Shown: positions 1-11,675 of the stretch, one piece after another
Numbering within the stretch: the stretch's first letter is position 1
How the letters are laid out: each line of letters opens with the position of its first letter
NCBI GenBank assembly: GCA_902806595.1
Contig: CADCXC010000010.1
Location: 1,860,001 to 1,924,000, forward strand
Direction: 5' to 3'
Source of the DNA: Pyrenopolyporus hunteri
Taxonomy: Eukaryota; Ascomycota; Sordariomycetes; Xylariales; Hypoxylaceae
DNA: 64,000 nucleotides
Made by a program: the position numbers and the translations under genes
The notes under the pieces: generated by a model
The model's input: the letters and a program-made list of their open reading frames with translations, nothing else
Database searches by the model: none
What the model was told of the DNA's origin: nothing

Positions 1-773
1 GGTCCCAGGGGAAGACGGCCAACTGCTGCTGAGAAAGCTTCTTTTGCCATCCCTAAAGTAGAAGAAGTGTTAGTAGAGAAGGCCATGTTATTTATTTTTC
101 CTTCTCGTAATATTAGGGGGAAATGGTATTGTTCCAAAGCCGTTAAAAAAAATCATCAAGGTCAAAGCAACACGAGATTGAGAATTGAGCGAGGTATGAA
201 AATGATAAAAGTGATGAAAGTGACGAATGAGACGAGACTGTGAACGTGCACAGTAAGAGGCACGTGAGTGGACTAGGCCCCGGCCAATCAGAATGACGTG
301 AGTCACCAGAGAGATTTGCAGCGGTCGCAGAGGCATAAAAGGCCCAAATAGTGCCTGCCCGCCCCCTCACGAAATCCGCCAGTTCTCACCAACCTCGGTC
401 GCGCTCTCCGTAACCAGCAATATGCCTATGTGCAGTTGCCGCCCGGAATCCGCTCCCAACCCATGAAATCCCCGTTGATTATTTCGATTATTGCCCATCC
501 GTGTGTTCAATAACGAGGGGATCCCCATTTTGGAAAATGGAAGACATGTTATCGTGCATTACCTGGTGATGATTGCCCGACCCAAGGGAGAGGAGTCGTA
601 GAAGAGGAAAAGAGAGACAAGAGACAAAATCAAGAAATACCGGATCTGCTTACTTTCTTCAGCTCCTCTAGGACGCTCTCGTCCACGCCTCCCTCCTCGA
701 AATCAACACGCGAAGCCTCGAGGACGTCGTTGATGATCTGCTGGTACACAGTACCGACCTGCGAATTAGACAT
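1..773 (-). CDS. TOA1: TFIIA large subunit (Toa1), 5' part, cut by window edge
   Basis: TFIIA large subunit joins TBP and TFIIA-gamma on the promoter to stabilise pre-initiation complexes in the nucleus. Exon 1 (773-654) encodes exactly 40 residues. It starts MSNSQVGTVYQQIINDVLEA, matching the four-helix-bundle N-terminus of the family, and ends DESVLEELKK. A GTAAGC donor follows. A TAG acceptor at 55-53 opens exon 2 (52-1), which reads GWQKKLSQQQLAVFPWDP. The joined ELKK-GWQKKL corresponds to the conserved ELK..W..KL helix, so the splice is well supported. The acidic linker and the C-terminal beta-barrel half lie outside the window. The intron is 601 nt, about ten times the usual size here. 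Seen: exons and motifs. Known: family function. Identity is confident; the rest of the gene cannot be judged. Confidence 0.88.
53..653 (-). other. Unusually long first intron of TOA1
   Basis: This 601-nt intron has a GTAAGC donor and a TTTAG acceptor and interrupts TOA1 in phase 0. Other introns in the window are mostly 50-120 nt. I see no conserved protein, tRNA or repeat inside it. It is AT-leaning near the acceptor and has a pyrimidine-poor middle. A first intron of this size near the start codon might hold regulatory sequence, but no specific element is recognisable. Confidence 0.7.
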
Positions 774-2066
774 GGTGAATTGTTGGGTTGACCGACTCTT
801 CCGTCGATCGAGCTTGGGTGCGGGCTTGGTGGCGGGTGCGGTGAAGGACTGGGGTGGCCGCCAGGTTACGTAGAGTGTCGTGCAGGAGGCGAGGATATGG
901 TAGGTATTGAGTGATTGCAGATACGGTCACGATAATAGGAAGCGCAAGGCCGCGAAAAGGTTGAGAAGCTGGAGCTGGGACGCGGCTTGCGAGAGTCGGA
1001 ACGGGTGCGATGCGCAGGAAGTGAACAAGGGTTTTTTTTCGTTTTGCCCAGGCTCCTCCCCGTGCGCTCTCTTTAATTTTGCTCGAATCTTTATGTTTGT
1101 GGCTCCTCTGATATTATCTCAATAGCTGGCATATGTTTTACCGTGTTTCTGCACTGATGCAGCAGATTTGGCTGACGGCGGAATATCTCTGGTTGGTGAT
1201 GTTCTCGTCAAGGTTGGCATGAAAGGACCTGGTTTGTTAAGTGCCGCTTACCTGCTTACTTAATCGCCTTAGGCCGACAAAGGCGCAGTACCCGGGTAGG
1301 TACTTCCACACGTACCCATCCACGTACATTAGGGGCCGTGGTACACCCAGTGCAAGCAATTGCGGGCGCCACCACCAACTGCTAAATACTTGGATACGTA
1401 CCTGCCGCAATTTAGAAACGCACATACCACCCCGTACGTCAAATAAAATAAAATGAGGTAATGCCCTTGCCAGCCAATGAATACCAGTGCAAGTGCGTTA
1501 CTCAATCAAAAAGGACTAATTACCCAGGTAACAGCCATACACAACTGAAGCACTCCATCACATCAATACGGGCTGGAATGTACCGACCGCCTTATGAGAT
1601 TTGACTTAATGGTAATACCAATGATGATATGACTTCATCATCACGTTGCACATCAGTAGGCCATGGAAAACATTACAACACAAATGATTTAATGTGCCAG
1701 AATTGCCAGGATCAATATCAGTCAAATTCATATCATGTTGACATGCTGACTAGGTACCTAGCTATCCTTATTCCCCTCCAGCCTTATTATTACCCGTATT
1801 GAATGCCTTAATTGCTTGGTAATTATAATACAATTCATCGAAATTCCGTTTCCATTCTAGCGCCCTTCCGTAGCAAGGGAGGTATCACGTCGTAGCTCAT
1901 GACCAAGTCGTATCCGTAGTGAGACCCTCTAGGCCTGTTGCATGAGGGAAACCCAAACGCCACGCTTAAAGGGACGCCAAATGCAGTACCAGAGATGCCA
2001 GAACGAAATTGTAACCTACTGTTCCTTTGACTATGCTCTTGGCATTTACCACGTCTACTTGGCGCT
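774..2066. other. Intergenic region between TOA1 start and CDC20 end
   Basis: This holds the TOA1 promoter/leader and the CDC20 3' flank. No ORF in it resembles a protein. Short runs such as GGTAGGTACTT and TACCTAGCTA near 1295-1305 and 1750-1765 belong to the dispersed AGGTA/TACCT repeat found throughout the window. No RNA gene was seen. Confidence 0.5.
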
Positions 2067-3959
2067 TTATCGGATGGTCATTTGCTTGGCCATTTGAGCC
2101 TTGCTGGAGGAACCGCTGGCACCCATGCCTGACGTAGCACCGGCCTTCTTCTCGAAAACCTTCCAGAACTTCAAGCTCTCGTCGGCAGCTATGACAAAGA
2201 CATGTTAGTTAATATTCAAAGAAGTCGAGGAATTTGCACTCAGGGGCTGTTCCTTACCTGCGGTAGCCAGCATTTGTCCGTCGGGGCTGAGACAGCTGTG
2301 GAGAACTCGGCTCTCGTGGGCAGGGATCTCGACATTGCGAACCAGCGTAGGGTAGCTCCAGATGCTGAGGGAGTTGTCGGGGAACCCGCTCGAGCTGACG
2401 ATCTCGCGGTAGCTAGTGCTCCATCGGAGACTCGTGACTTGGGAGCCAGTGTCGATGCTGTTTACTCGGGCACCAGAGGTGGTGTTCCAGAAGTGGATGT
2501 GTCGGTCGTAAGAACCACCGCCGGTGGCGAGAAGGTTCATGTTCCAAGGGCACCATGCAAGAGCCTTGACGGCAGCCTTGTGGTTTGTCTTGGTGAACTT
2601 GGGCACAGCTAGAGACCGGGCATCCCAGATAGAGACTAAGTTGTCGTTACCTCCGGTTGCAAGCTGTGCACCGTCGGATCGCCATTCGAGGCCACAGACT
2701 TCGGACGTGTGGGACACGAGCTCGGCCACCTTGTGTTCGGCGATACGAACATCATGGTTGTAGACAAGCCCGCTTCGGGCGCCGGTGGAGAGAAGGTGTT
2801 TGTTCCAGCCCATCACACCGACTCGGGTTTCGTGGCCGAACATGCTGCGGACCTTCATGCCTTCGGCAACGTCCCAGATCTGGACTTCACCGGTCCCAAG
2901 GCCAACGCCGACGTAGGCGCCATCGCCAGACCACTTGACGCTGCTAACGTAAGTGTCCGGGCTAGTCTCCAACAAGCAGCTCACCGAGCCTTCATCGGCA
3001 GACCAGACGTAGACGTTGCGCTCCAGACCGATAGCGACCTGGTTGCCGGAGCTCCAATCAAGCAGGTTCAAGTAGTAGTCATCAATCAGGCCTGGGGCGT
3101 CGAGAACGCGCTCGGGGGCAGTTGCGATGCGTCGCCGGAACTGAGCAGAGCTGGCATTGGCAGGCTTGAGAGGTCGGTTATACTGTTGACGAAGATCAAT
3201 AGGCTTCGACGACTCAGGGGGGGCGGGCTTGAATTGAAGAATGCGTGTGTTAAGGTTGACACCGCAGGCGTTCGCCAAAGAGTCCTGATAGGCTACAGAG
3301 TTAGGCGAGGGGCGAGAGTAGCTCGGAGCTTCTTCATCCTCGATGTTGAGGCTTTCCAGCGCTGCAATAGCATCATCGGTGGCAGAGGATAAAACAGCAG
3401 ATGCATCGGTGCTATTGTTCTTGGAGCGCTGCTTGTCCTGAGCGTCCAGCTTTCCAGAGCCCGCGTTAGCGATAGCCGAGCTGTTGCCCCGGTTCGGGAT
3501 GAAGCGGTCTGCGGTATACGAAATGGTGGTCTTGTTGGACTTCTGCCTCAGAGATCCCTTCTTCGACTTGGTACTGGTAGGGCTGCTCTTGCTCTGGGTG
3601 TGTCCCGTGCCGACAAGAGTGAAGTCGGACACGCCAAGCTCGAGGGCCTTGCGGGGAGTCGAGACGCTGCGAGCGATGTTGGACTTGGGCGAACTTCGGT
3701 GCGAGGACCTCGAGCTTGCCTTGGCGAAATGTGCGGATAGGTTTCCTCCGTACACCGACTTTCCCGACGGGCGGCACGCGTCACGGCCGGAGGATTGCTT
3801 GTCGGGCGTGAAGGGGGACGAGTCCACGTTGACGGGAACGTTGTTCGTCGCATTGCGTTGGCGGGGCGACGGCGTCAAGGGCATCCGTCCGCCAGCGGTA
3901 CGGGAGGAGAAGAGTCCCTTGTGGGACTTGAGGGGAGTCGATACTGCAACTGATGCCAT
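2067..3959 (-). CDS. CDC20: Cdc20/Slp1, WD40 activator of the anaphase-promoting complex
   Basis: Cdc20 brings mitotic substrates to the APC/C ubiquitin ligase and is the target of the spindle checkpoint. Exon 1 is 3959-2258 and exon 2 is 2188-2067, separated by a 69-nt intron; the product is 607 aa. Seen in order: a disordered Ser/Thr-rich N-terminus, a possible D-box RKAL near residue 103, the C-box DRFIPNR at 151-157, and RILQFKP at about 239-245 where Mad2 binds in Cdc20 proteins. A seven-blade WD40 propeller runs from about 285 to 600 (ERVLDAPGLIDDYYLNLLDW opens it). The protein ends MTIR, giving the Ile-Arg tail that docks on APC/C TPR subunits. That tail is encoded only by the small second exon. 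LNTRILQFKP and the PVDLR-like segment favour Cdc20/Slp1 over Cdh1. ATG at 3959 is the first in frame. Identity is very confident. Confidence 0.95.
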
Positions 3960-5217
3960 AGTGTCTAATTGTCTAGCGTATGACGATTACTACGTATCGA
4001 GGTGAGAATTGGTGAACTCCTACGAAGGACAACCGAATGTCTCGAGGGAGTTAATGCGAGTAAGATGAGAGCTCCGATAGATCGAACGAGCTCCAAGAGA
4101 CTCAAATTAATGGTTCCTGGATTGGGTTTATTGGTTAGTATCAGACGTCGTTGTGTTCGATAGTATCGAAGAAGGCCTTCGCGAAGAATGGCTTTTAAGT
4201 CGGAGGGGCGATCAAATGACTGTAGCGTCCTCGTAAGAGAATGGTAGCAGTGATGAGATCTAGTGGACCTGAAAGTAATTCTCGTAAGGCTTGATGGTAG
4301 GTAGCTAAAGCCAAAAAAGGCAGCGAAGATTGAGAGAGTATGAGGAGTATGAGGGAGAGCGGATGGAGAGAGAGAGTTGTGGTTGATAATGAAGGAAAGA
4401 ATCAAACTCTGAATTTGCTCGATGAAACTCAGGATTTATGTGTTTACAGCAGGTGGATCGCACCCTCTTTTGGTTGTGCAGGGCAACCGTAACAGCCCAC
4501 AGTGTCATTCCGCATTTGGCCTAAGTAGCGGCGCACATGCCGACCCTGCAGAGGTGCGCGGACACCGTCATTATGATGTACCTATGTATTCTCCTTTATG
4601 TGGCTTGTGCGCTTCGCTACTATATGCCTATGTGGCTAGCTTAGCTCGGGTAGCTGCCTTGCCCCACCCCTTGCAGTAACCTGAAGTGAAGTGAAACGAT
4701 GCAACCCTTTAGATATGGCCCGACGGGTTATGTAATCACCTATCCCCTTCTCTCCCCCCATTCTTCCCCCCCACTCCTTCTAAGTCGTGCTAGCCAACCC
4801 CAAGGCGCCAGACAAAACAGCGAAAAGTGAAGACATTATATGCCAACCCCTGTACTTAACAAACGCTGCACCTGAATTGATCAAGTATTGGATGACACAG
4901 CAAAAAAACCACAAGCCTACCTCCATCCACTCGTTCATTCATCCCAAAATTTCCCAAAGGTCCAATATCTCCACCTTGAGATTACAATCTCCATTCATTC
5001 AAATCAGGGTCATCTCGCCATTCTCTCCATCCTCGCCCTTTGTTTGCCGTCCTGTCGCAAATCCCTTTTGCGCCGGAAGAGAAATAGAAATGTCGACATA
5101 ACCCAGCGATCGACCTATTCTCTCTCTCTTTCAGCCTTACGACTCGTGATAGCGCCGCCAACGCCCTACCATCCAACCTAAATCAATACACCCCCCTCCA
5201 TAGCCGGATTCTCAACC
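3960..5217. promoter_or_regulatory. Divergent promoter region, CDC20 / kelch-BTB gene
   Basis: This 1.26-kb region lies between two divergently transcribed genes. The right part (about 4740-5217) is pyrimidine-rich with C/T tracts, typical of fungal leaders ahead of an ATG. No protein-like ORF, tRNA or clear transcription-factor site can be defended. Confidence 0.45.
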
Positions 5218-7593
5218 ATGGCCCATCCCTCGACTCCCTCAGCGATATCCCATTCCCTCTTCGGTGGCCCCGCCCACTCGAATAGCCATCCGCCAACCTA
5301 TTCAACCTCGTCTAATACGCCTTCGATTTCGAATGCGCCAACCCCCGTCTCTGCCCTATCCGGAGCGTCGTCTAGCAACACTTTCGTCATGCCAAACACC
5401 CCTATGAAGAGTAGAGCCATGATGGATGGTTACCGTCCCAAGGTCACACGGACTCTCGGCCAGCGACCCGCCTGTTTGGTCAACGCTTCGGTCACATACT
5501 GTGGTAACAACCAAATCTATGCCTTTGGTGGTTTTGACCAATACACCGACGAGGTCTACAATCACGTACTGAAGCTAGATCTCGTCAGCCATCAGTGGAG
5601 TCTTGTCGACAACTATGGAGACATTCCTGGAGTGAGAATGGGTAGGGTCTGCTATCATACTTAGTAGTGCATGCACATGGCTCACAAACTTCGGTAGGAC
5701 ACACGGCGACCTTATATCAAGGTGACAAGCTTCTAGTCTTCGGCGGAGAGAATGAGCATCGAACCTACCTTTCGGATTTGATCGTCTTTGATTTAAAGAC
5801 TGCCCACTGGACGCAACCGCACGTCAACGGCCCCATCCCCAAGGGTCGAGCCAGGCATGCAGCTGTCCTGCACGAGGACAAGTTATTCATAGTGGGTGGA
5901 ATAACAGGCCACGAGAGCTATGTCTCGGAAGATATCTGCTACCTAGACCTTAAGACCTATACCTGGTCGAGATCTTGGCGCTTCGTCCCTAGATTCGACC
6001 ACTCGGCTTATATATGGTACGCACCGCCCGTTTGCATTCCCGTTGCGGATATTAATGATTGATAGGAACGATCGGGTTTGGGTGTTTGGCGGGCTGAGCA
6101 GGGACATGGATAAGATTGGGGACTTGTGGTGGTTAGATCTGAAAGGCAGCCCCGATTTCGAGTCTCCGCCCCAGATCGGAAGTACCACCGACAGACACGC
6201 AGTAGTCAGCCGTTCAAGCGATTCTCCGCGGCCTTCGTACTCGTTGGGCCCCGCCCCGCCCCTCGGAGCCTCAGGCTTCGCAGCTAACATCCGGACGGCT
6301 CAGGTTAACACTCCCTCGTTCCATTTAAAGAAACAAGTTCCGATGGCACCCGGTGCCATATCCGCCCTCAGGTTCGTTTCCGGAGGTAATATTCCGTCTC
6401 AAGGATCCGGCATCCACTTTCACATTTACTCTTCCGGAACCCTCCTCGACTTTGTCACGCCGGTTGCGACCATCTCACCGAAAGAATGCTCCCTATCAGC
6501 CTTAGACCTGGCTACGCTTCGATGGCAGAAGCTAGCCGAGGGCCGTGAGATTTTCAAGCCGGGCTATCAGTGGCACTATTGTACCATGAATGAAGACGGG
6601 ACGAAGGCGTGGCTCCTCGGATGCCCAACAGACGCAGTTAATGACATGGGTCCGAATGGGTTCGAGGAGTATCTAAGCGATATCATGGAGATCGACCTGC
6701 GACGATACGGGTTCATAGGAAATAACGCCACCGCGGAGTCCCGAACAGAGTATACCAGGCCGACCTCGCACGCTCGAGTTCAAGACCAGCCGTCGAAGGG
6801 GCTTGGGCATGATCTTGCCAAGCTTTTCAATCAGCCGCCGGAGGCCGGGAGCGGTACCGACTTTGTCATTACTGCCCTTGCTGGTGACTACGACGACGAG
6901 GATATGATGGGCTCGAGCCTTATTCGCGCAGGGGAATCTCCGATGGACCAGAACTGGTTGACACCGGACGCGCCCACTTCCGCGCCTATTCATGTGCACA
7001 AGCTTATCCTCCAGGCTCGGTGGCCGCATTTTGCCCGTCTGTATAATGCGCAGATGGCAGAATTCCACACGAAGAAGATGCACATCCCAGAGCCTTATAC
7101 GGTAGTCAAGGCGTTTCTATACTACCTCTACACAGACAGCATCCATGCCGACGACGGTGTGACAGACCTTTCGGACGTCGCCGGGCTCCTGGTGATGTCG
7201 AACATTTACAACATCCCGCACCTACGTCTCCTGTGCGTCAATCGACTATCAAAAGAACTTGACGTAGAGCATGCATGCATTATCTGGTATTGCGCGGGAC
7301 TAGCGAGCGAAGACTGGCTCCGCAAGCGAGCCGCAATATTTTGCTTGACGCACTGGGGCCGCATAGTACGCACGCAGGGCTTTCTACGCCTGCCACGGTC
7401 TGCTCTAGTCGAGCTGTCACAGGAGATCGACATGGAGGGCAGAGTCGTTGGGGGCGAGGAGCTAGAATATGTGGACAACTGCCGCGGCCGATTCGACCCT
7501 TCTGGCGTCTCACGGAAGGACAGCATGAGTAGCGACCACACGCAGGCCCTGCCCTCCGACGTCGAGGACTCGGAGGGCATGGATATCGCGTGA
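5218..7593 (+). CDS. Kelch-repeat plus BTB protein, Ral2-like
   Basis: Three exons (5218-5641, 5698-6016, 6066-7593) join in phase to 756 aa. Both introns, 56 and 49 nt, end in TAG. After a Ser/Pro-rich N-terminus, kelch repeats run from about residue 85 to 280: NQIYAFGGFDQYTDEVYNHV, KLLVFGGENEHRTYLSDLIV, KLFIVGGITGHESYVSEDIC and RVWVFGGLSRDMDKIGDLWW. The middle is less conserved. A BTB/POZ-type segment at about 545-640 contains IHVHKLILQARWPHF and a BACK-like helical tail follows. This architecture, kelch first and BTB late, resembles fission yeast Ral2, which acts with Ras1 in mating and cell shape. That link is from family knowledge and is moderate; a generic Cullin-3 adaptor is the alternative. 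The low-complexity tail ends SDVEDSEGMDIA. Confidence 0.85.
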
Positions 7594-8216
7594 CTAGCCG
7601 GGGTATTCAGGCAACATTACAGCGGGCATACCTCCGCGCGAGGTGGCTTCCTCTTTGTTGAACCGTACGATTCCGATTCGGACTTTGAATAATGCTCCCT
7701 CCTCCCTCCCACCCCCGGTTTTCGATCAGCTTCTCGGCCTTACCTCGTAGGGAGGGCGGGAGTGGGCAGTTTATGGATATCCCTGACGCACCCAATGCGC
7801 ATTCGCCACGAAGCAATGGAAATGACTTTTTCTTCTTTATTTTGGTATTGTTCGGGTTTTTGTCCGTCAGCCCGTCAGTTTGTTCCGTCAACTCAGCTCG
7901 AGAGCAATACCGCCGGTATACAGAGCCGGTTCCTTTTAATCAGCATGGTTCGGCGTTTTTAGGGGCTGGACAGGGAAGGGTAGGATATTTAAGTGAAGCA
8001 AAGCAAGGCAAAGGCAAGGCTAGGCAAAGCGAAGGCTGGCAAGACCAAAATGAAATACAGAAAGAGCCGGATTGCGCGAGGGAGGACAGCATCGGGTTAG
8101 GATAGGCTTGGCTTGGCTAGGTTAGGTTAGGATAGGGCTGCCGTTCTTCATCCTTTTTATGTAATGTGTGGATTGTAGTCGTTGGTGTTGCGAGTAATAT
8201 CTTCACTTTACAATTC

Positions 8217-8725
8217 GCTTACCTTACCTTACCTAGGTATCTACCTGATCGATACCTTACTTACTTCCTTTCCTATCGTTACACTCGCATCTCTTACTTA
8301 CCACTTCGGTAGGTATTCAGCTACCTACGTGCCCGCATGAGTGTCTCGCGTAAGTGCGCGCGGCTTACTTACTCCTACCCGCCGCGTGCCCGCGTGCGCC
8401 CCCCCCGGTGCCGTTCGTAGATGAGGCTGCTTACCGCCGCACGTGCCGTGGATCACGAGGTCGCTGGAGCGTTGGTCTAGATGGGGCGTTAGTTACCTGT
8501 TACATATTCCCCGTTGCCTATTGACTTACTACCTATTACCTATTACGCACTCGTTTACCTGGTACCTACCTACTTTAGGTATTTTACTTAATAGTACGCA
8601 TAGGTATACTTACCTACTTACCCAAGACCCTAGCATATGTACCTACCTACTCAGCCCGGCATTGGCCTTTTGTCTCAACTAGGGTACCTAGGACTTACAC
8701 ACATACCTAGGTATCTTAAGTACAT
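8217..8725. repeat. Dense cluster of TACCT/AGGTA units
   Basis: Pentamer-based tracts such as ACCTTACCTTACCTAGGTA, CTACCTACTTTAGGTA and ACATACCTAGGTATC repeat irregularly through this 500-nt stretch. They form many small palindromes centred on CCTAGG or GTAC. The same units recur, more thinly, in most other intergenic regions of the window and are rare inside exons. Confidence 0.7.
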
Positions 8726-8990
8726 ACATATTATCTACATAGTACTTAACTTCCATAGGGCGAGCCAAGCCAGACTTCATGACTCGGGGTCTTGCCTTAG
8801 CGTTGGCGCCGGCGTTAGGACTGGCTTCTTGGGTCTTGGGTCTTGGTAAATGGCGTTAGTATCGGCGTTGGCGTTGGCGTTGGCGGTGGTCTGAGGGCTC
8901 GCGTTTGGAGACGGCGTCGGTGGGGTGCGAGGCTAGAACGTTCTGGGGGTCGGTCAACTGCGTTGGGTTTGGGTTGGTTTGAGCTGAGAT

Positions 8991-9013
8991 GGGATGGGAT
9001 GGGATGGGATGGG
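8991..9013 (+). repeat. (GGGAT)n with potential to form a G-quadruplex
   Basis: Four GGG runs are separated by AT, followed by GGGC. The spacing fits a short-loop G-quadruplex on the plus strand. Location is intergenic, about 2.7 kb from the nearest gene. Confidence 0.6.
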
Positions 9014-11675
9014 CTACATACCTACCTACATAGGTGGATACATGTGAGTTAGGTAGAGGTAGTAGGTTAGATGGGTTGTGTAGGTAGGTAGAGACAGGTT
9101 AGGTATCGTACGAGACGAAGAGGTTGAATTACATTTCATGTAGGTTGGTAGATGGATGTATCCACTTGGAACCAGCCAGATAGCTATACCATCCTATACT
9201 CCTTTCGTCCGCCCGCCTACTTACCTTACCTACGATTTATTATACCTAATATATCCTGTATGTAAGGAAAGTAAGTAGTTCCCACGGGCAGTCAGCTTAT
9301 CGCCAGTATAACTCCGCATCCCGTCGGAATCAAGCAAGCAAGCGAGCGAGAACCGCCACGTTCGGACCGGGGAACCGGTCTGGGATGGGGGTCGCGGGCT
9401 CGCGGATTCGCGCGTTTAATAAAGTCGCGTTGCGGGTTGCTGTGTCGTCTCGTCCGTCTGTAATATCGTCCTGTGTAACCGTGGGTAGGTAAGTCGTGTA
9501 AGCAATCGAGGAATTGGCCCGCTTAACTGACTGCCTGACTGACTGGACTTGCCGATTGATTGGTTTTGATTGATCGATTGAGCGAACTGATCTCTAGGCT
9601 TGGCTTAGTATAGCATGGCATAATAGCAATAAGATATCATAATACATACATCATAGCCGGGCATGGCTTAGGTCAGCTCAGCGTAATTCGACGCAAGTGG
9701 AAGCGGAGCGGAGAGAGCGGGTTTGGGGGAAGCGAAGGGGAGCGAAGGGGAGCGAATGGTAGAGAAGCGCGAGTAGTGACTACATGCGTCTACCGATGAG
9801 GCATTGTAACGGCCCGGGGCAGAGCGTAAGTTGGTAATATGTTGCGCGAGGTAATGATGGTGGTGAGGATCGATCTATGGAATAGATAGGCTAAGTGAGG
9901 CGAACTAGGACTGAGCTAAGGGGGATTAGGGATAGACATGCGATGAAGGGTGATGAACCGAAAGTCTCTTGCAGCTGACCGGTCCTAGATCGGGTTGGAC
10001 AAGGGTTCTTGGGTGTATAGGCGTCTAAGAGTAAGTAACCATGGAGGCAAGTATTCGCATTATGAGAGGTGCTTTGATATTCAGGACTGGGCGGGATTTT
10101 CTGTGATCGTGGTGTAACACTACTTTGCTGCTCGTTAAACCTGTTTTGGAGGATAAGAGCCGCTTTTGTTGATTTCTAATACGGGGAAGATGGGTAGGCG
10201 GGTAGGTTACCTTTTCTCACCCGGTGGGGAACGGAGGTTGAAAAGAGAGATATCGGAATCAGCATTCTATTCTACCTTACTGTTTGGGTTGATGTGTTGT
10301 AGGTTGGCTCGTCTATCATCCACGCTGTGTAACACAACGAAAGGAGATCTCGTAAGACCAAAGCTACCTTAATAGGTAGGTAGGCGGTTATGTTGTTATC
10401 TATGCATAGCTACCACCTTATCAAAATTTGGTTGAGCTTGAACGGTGTAGCATATTATATTAGAAAAAGGGGAAACATAATAGGGGGAAAGGGGAGCTAC
10501 GGCCCTCCGCGTATTATTATTAGGTGTCTTGGGGTTGTCATTCGACTTCGAGGTAGAGGAACAGGCTAGGAAACGAGACATCGAACATCAATAACATAGA
10601 CACAGCATGGCGCGGACATTAGATATAGGACCACAAACCACCGTAAGAGTTGTATTAATTACACACGGGAGAGCCGCGGCCAAGGTGCTCGGCTGCTCCC
10701 CTAATCTATAAACGGGACCTGAATCCAGGATCCGTACGAACGCGAACCGCTTTTCTTCCGTCTCTTTTTTTCTTCAGACCGACCGTTTTTATATTTTCTT
10801 GAATTGTTTTGTTCTTGACCCTAAACCGAAATGAAAACCCCTTACGAACGCCGGGCTACCCCCTAGAACGTTCCGGAAACACATATGTAGATGAGGGGGA
10901 AAATTCGGTTCCGTCAGCCGCGAGGCTTTATTTTCTCTCTGAACGAACGTCTCTCTTTTTAGTTTGTACGGAAATAGAAGGAAATAGGCGCAGAGGAACT
11001 GAAAAGTAAAAGAATAGTAGTAAACCGGAGCGTCGGAGCTTGCAGAGAAACTGGGGGCATCTCCATTATGCTATAGCTCCGTCGATCGTATCTCATTGCT
11101 CTGAGCACGTCAATCATCTCCGCTATACGCCTCTCCACCCCGAACTCCCCACCTCCTTTTAAAGCTTCCATCATCGATCCAGTCGTGGAAGGTAAATTTG
11201 CCGTGATTTTCTTTTTTTGAGAACCCGGTGAAGTGGGACGCTGGAAGACAAGCCTAGGGACGTGTATTCCGCAATCGAATTGTTGTTGGTTGCGCTCAGT
11301 TCCGCAGAATCGAAGGATAACGAGAAGGAAAAGTAAAAGAAAAAAACAACAAAGACGAAGAAATTTTGCGTAGAAGTCTATGAGGGTATAACTTGGACGG
11401 GACGCCTTATGCAAGAAGCAAAGAACGCCGCCAAGATGCCGTAAAAGACAACGTGAACTTTTCCGAACCCGAGAGAAATGGTGGCCTATGTACAGGTGCC
11501 ACGGTGAATTTGGGGGTATCCAGTCTATATGAACACATCTATGCCGAAGAACCACTGCGAGGACAGGGGACCTCCGGTTGAATTGGGGAGATCCTCAACG
11601 CCGGGCCGCGACTTGGTAATTTAAAGATGGAGCACCGCCATCGCGGGCAGGCAACGGAGAAAACGGTTACAGTTA

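Larger units (their letters stand above)
7594..11675. other. 4.1-kb gene-poor region with simple and dispersed repeats
   Basis: No convincing gene was seen. At 7985-8040 there is an AAGCAAGGCAAAG-like tract. From 8095 to 8135 GGCTTGGCT/AGGTTAGGTTAGG runs occur. From 8217 to 8725 and 9010-9110 the strand is packed with TACCT/AGGTA units. Around 8830-8890 GGCGTTGGCGTT repeats appear, and GGGAT units lie at 8991-9013. Near 9715-9755 GGGGAGCGAA repeats. The minus-strand open stretch at about 10959-11555 lacks an ATG near its start and sits in the likely 3' flank of sfp1. Confidence 0.5.

Noticed and set aside
10959..11555. 198-codon minus-strand frame with a hydrophobic stretch
   Set aside because: It begins with GTG, lies in the probable 3' flank of sfp1 and resembles no protein; the hydrophobic part comes from an A/G-rich tract read antisense.
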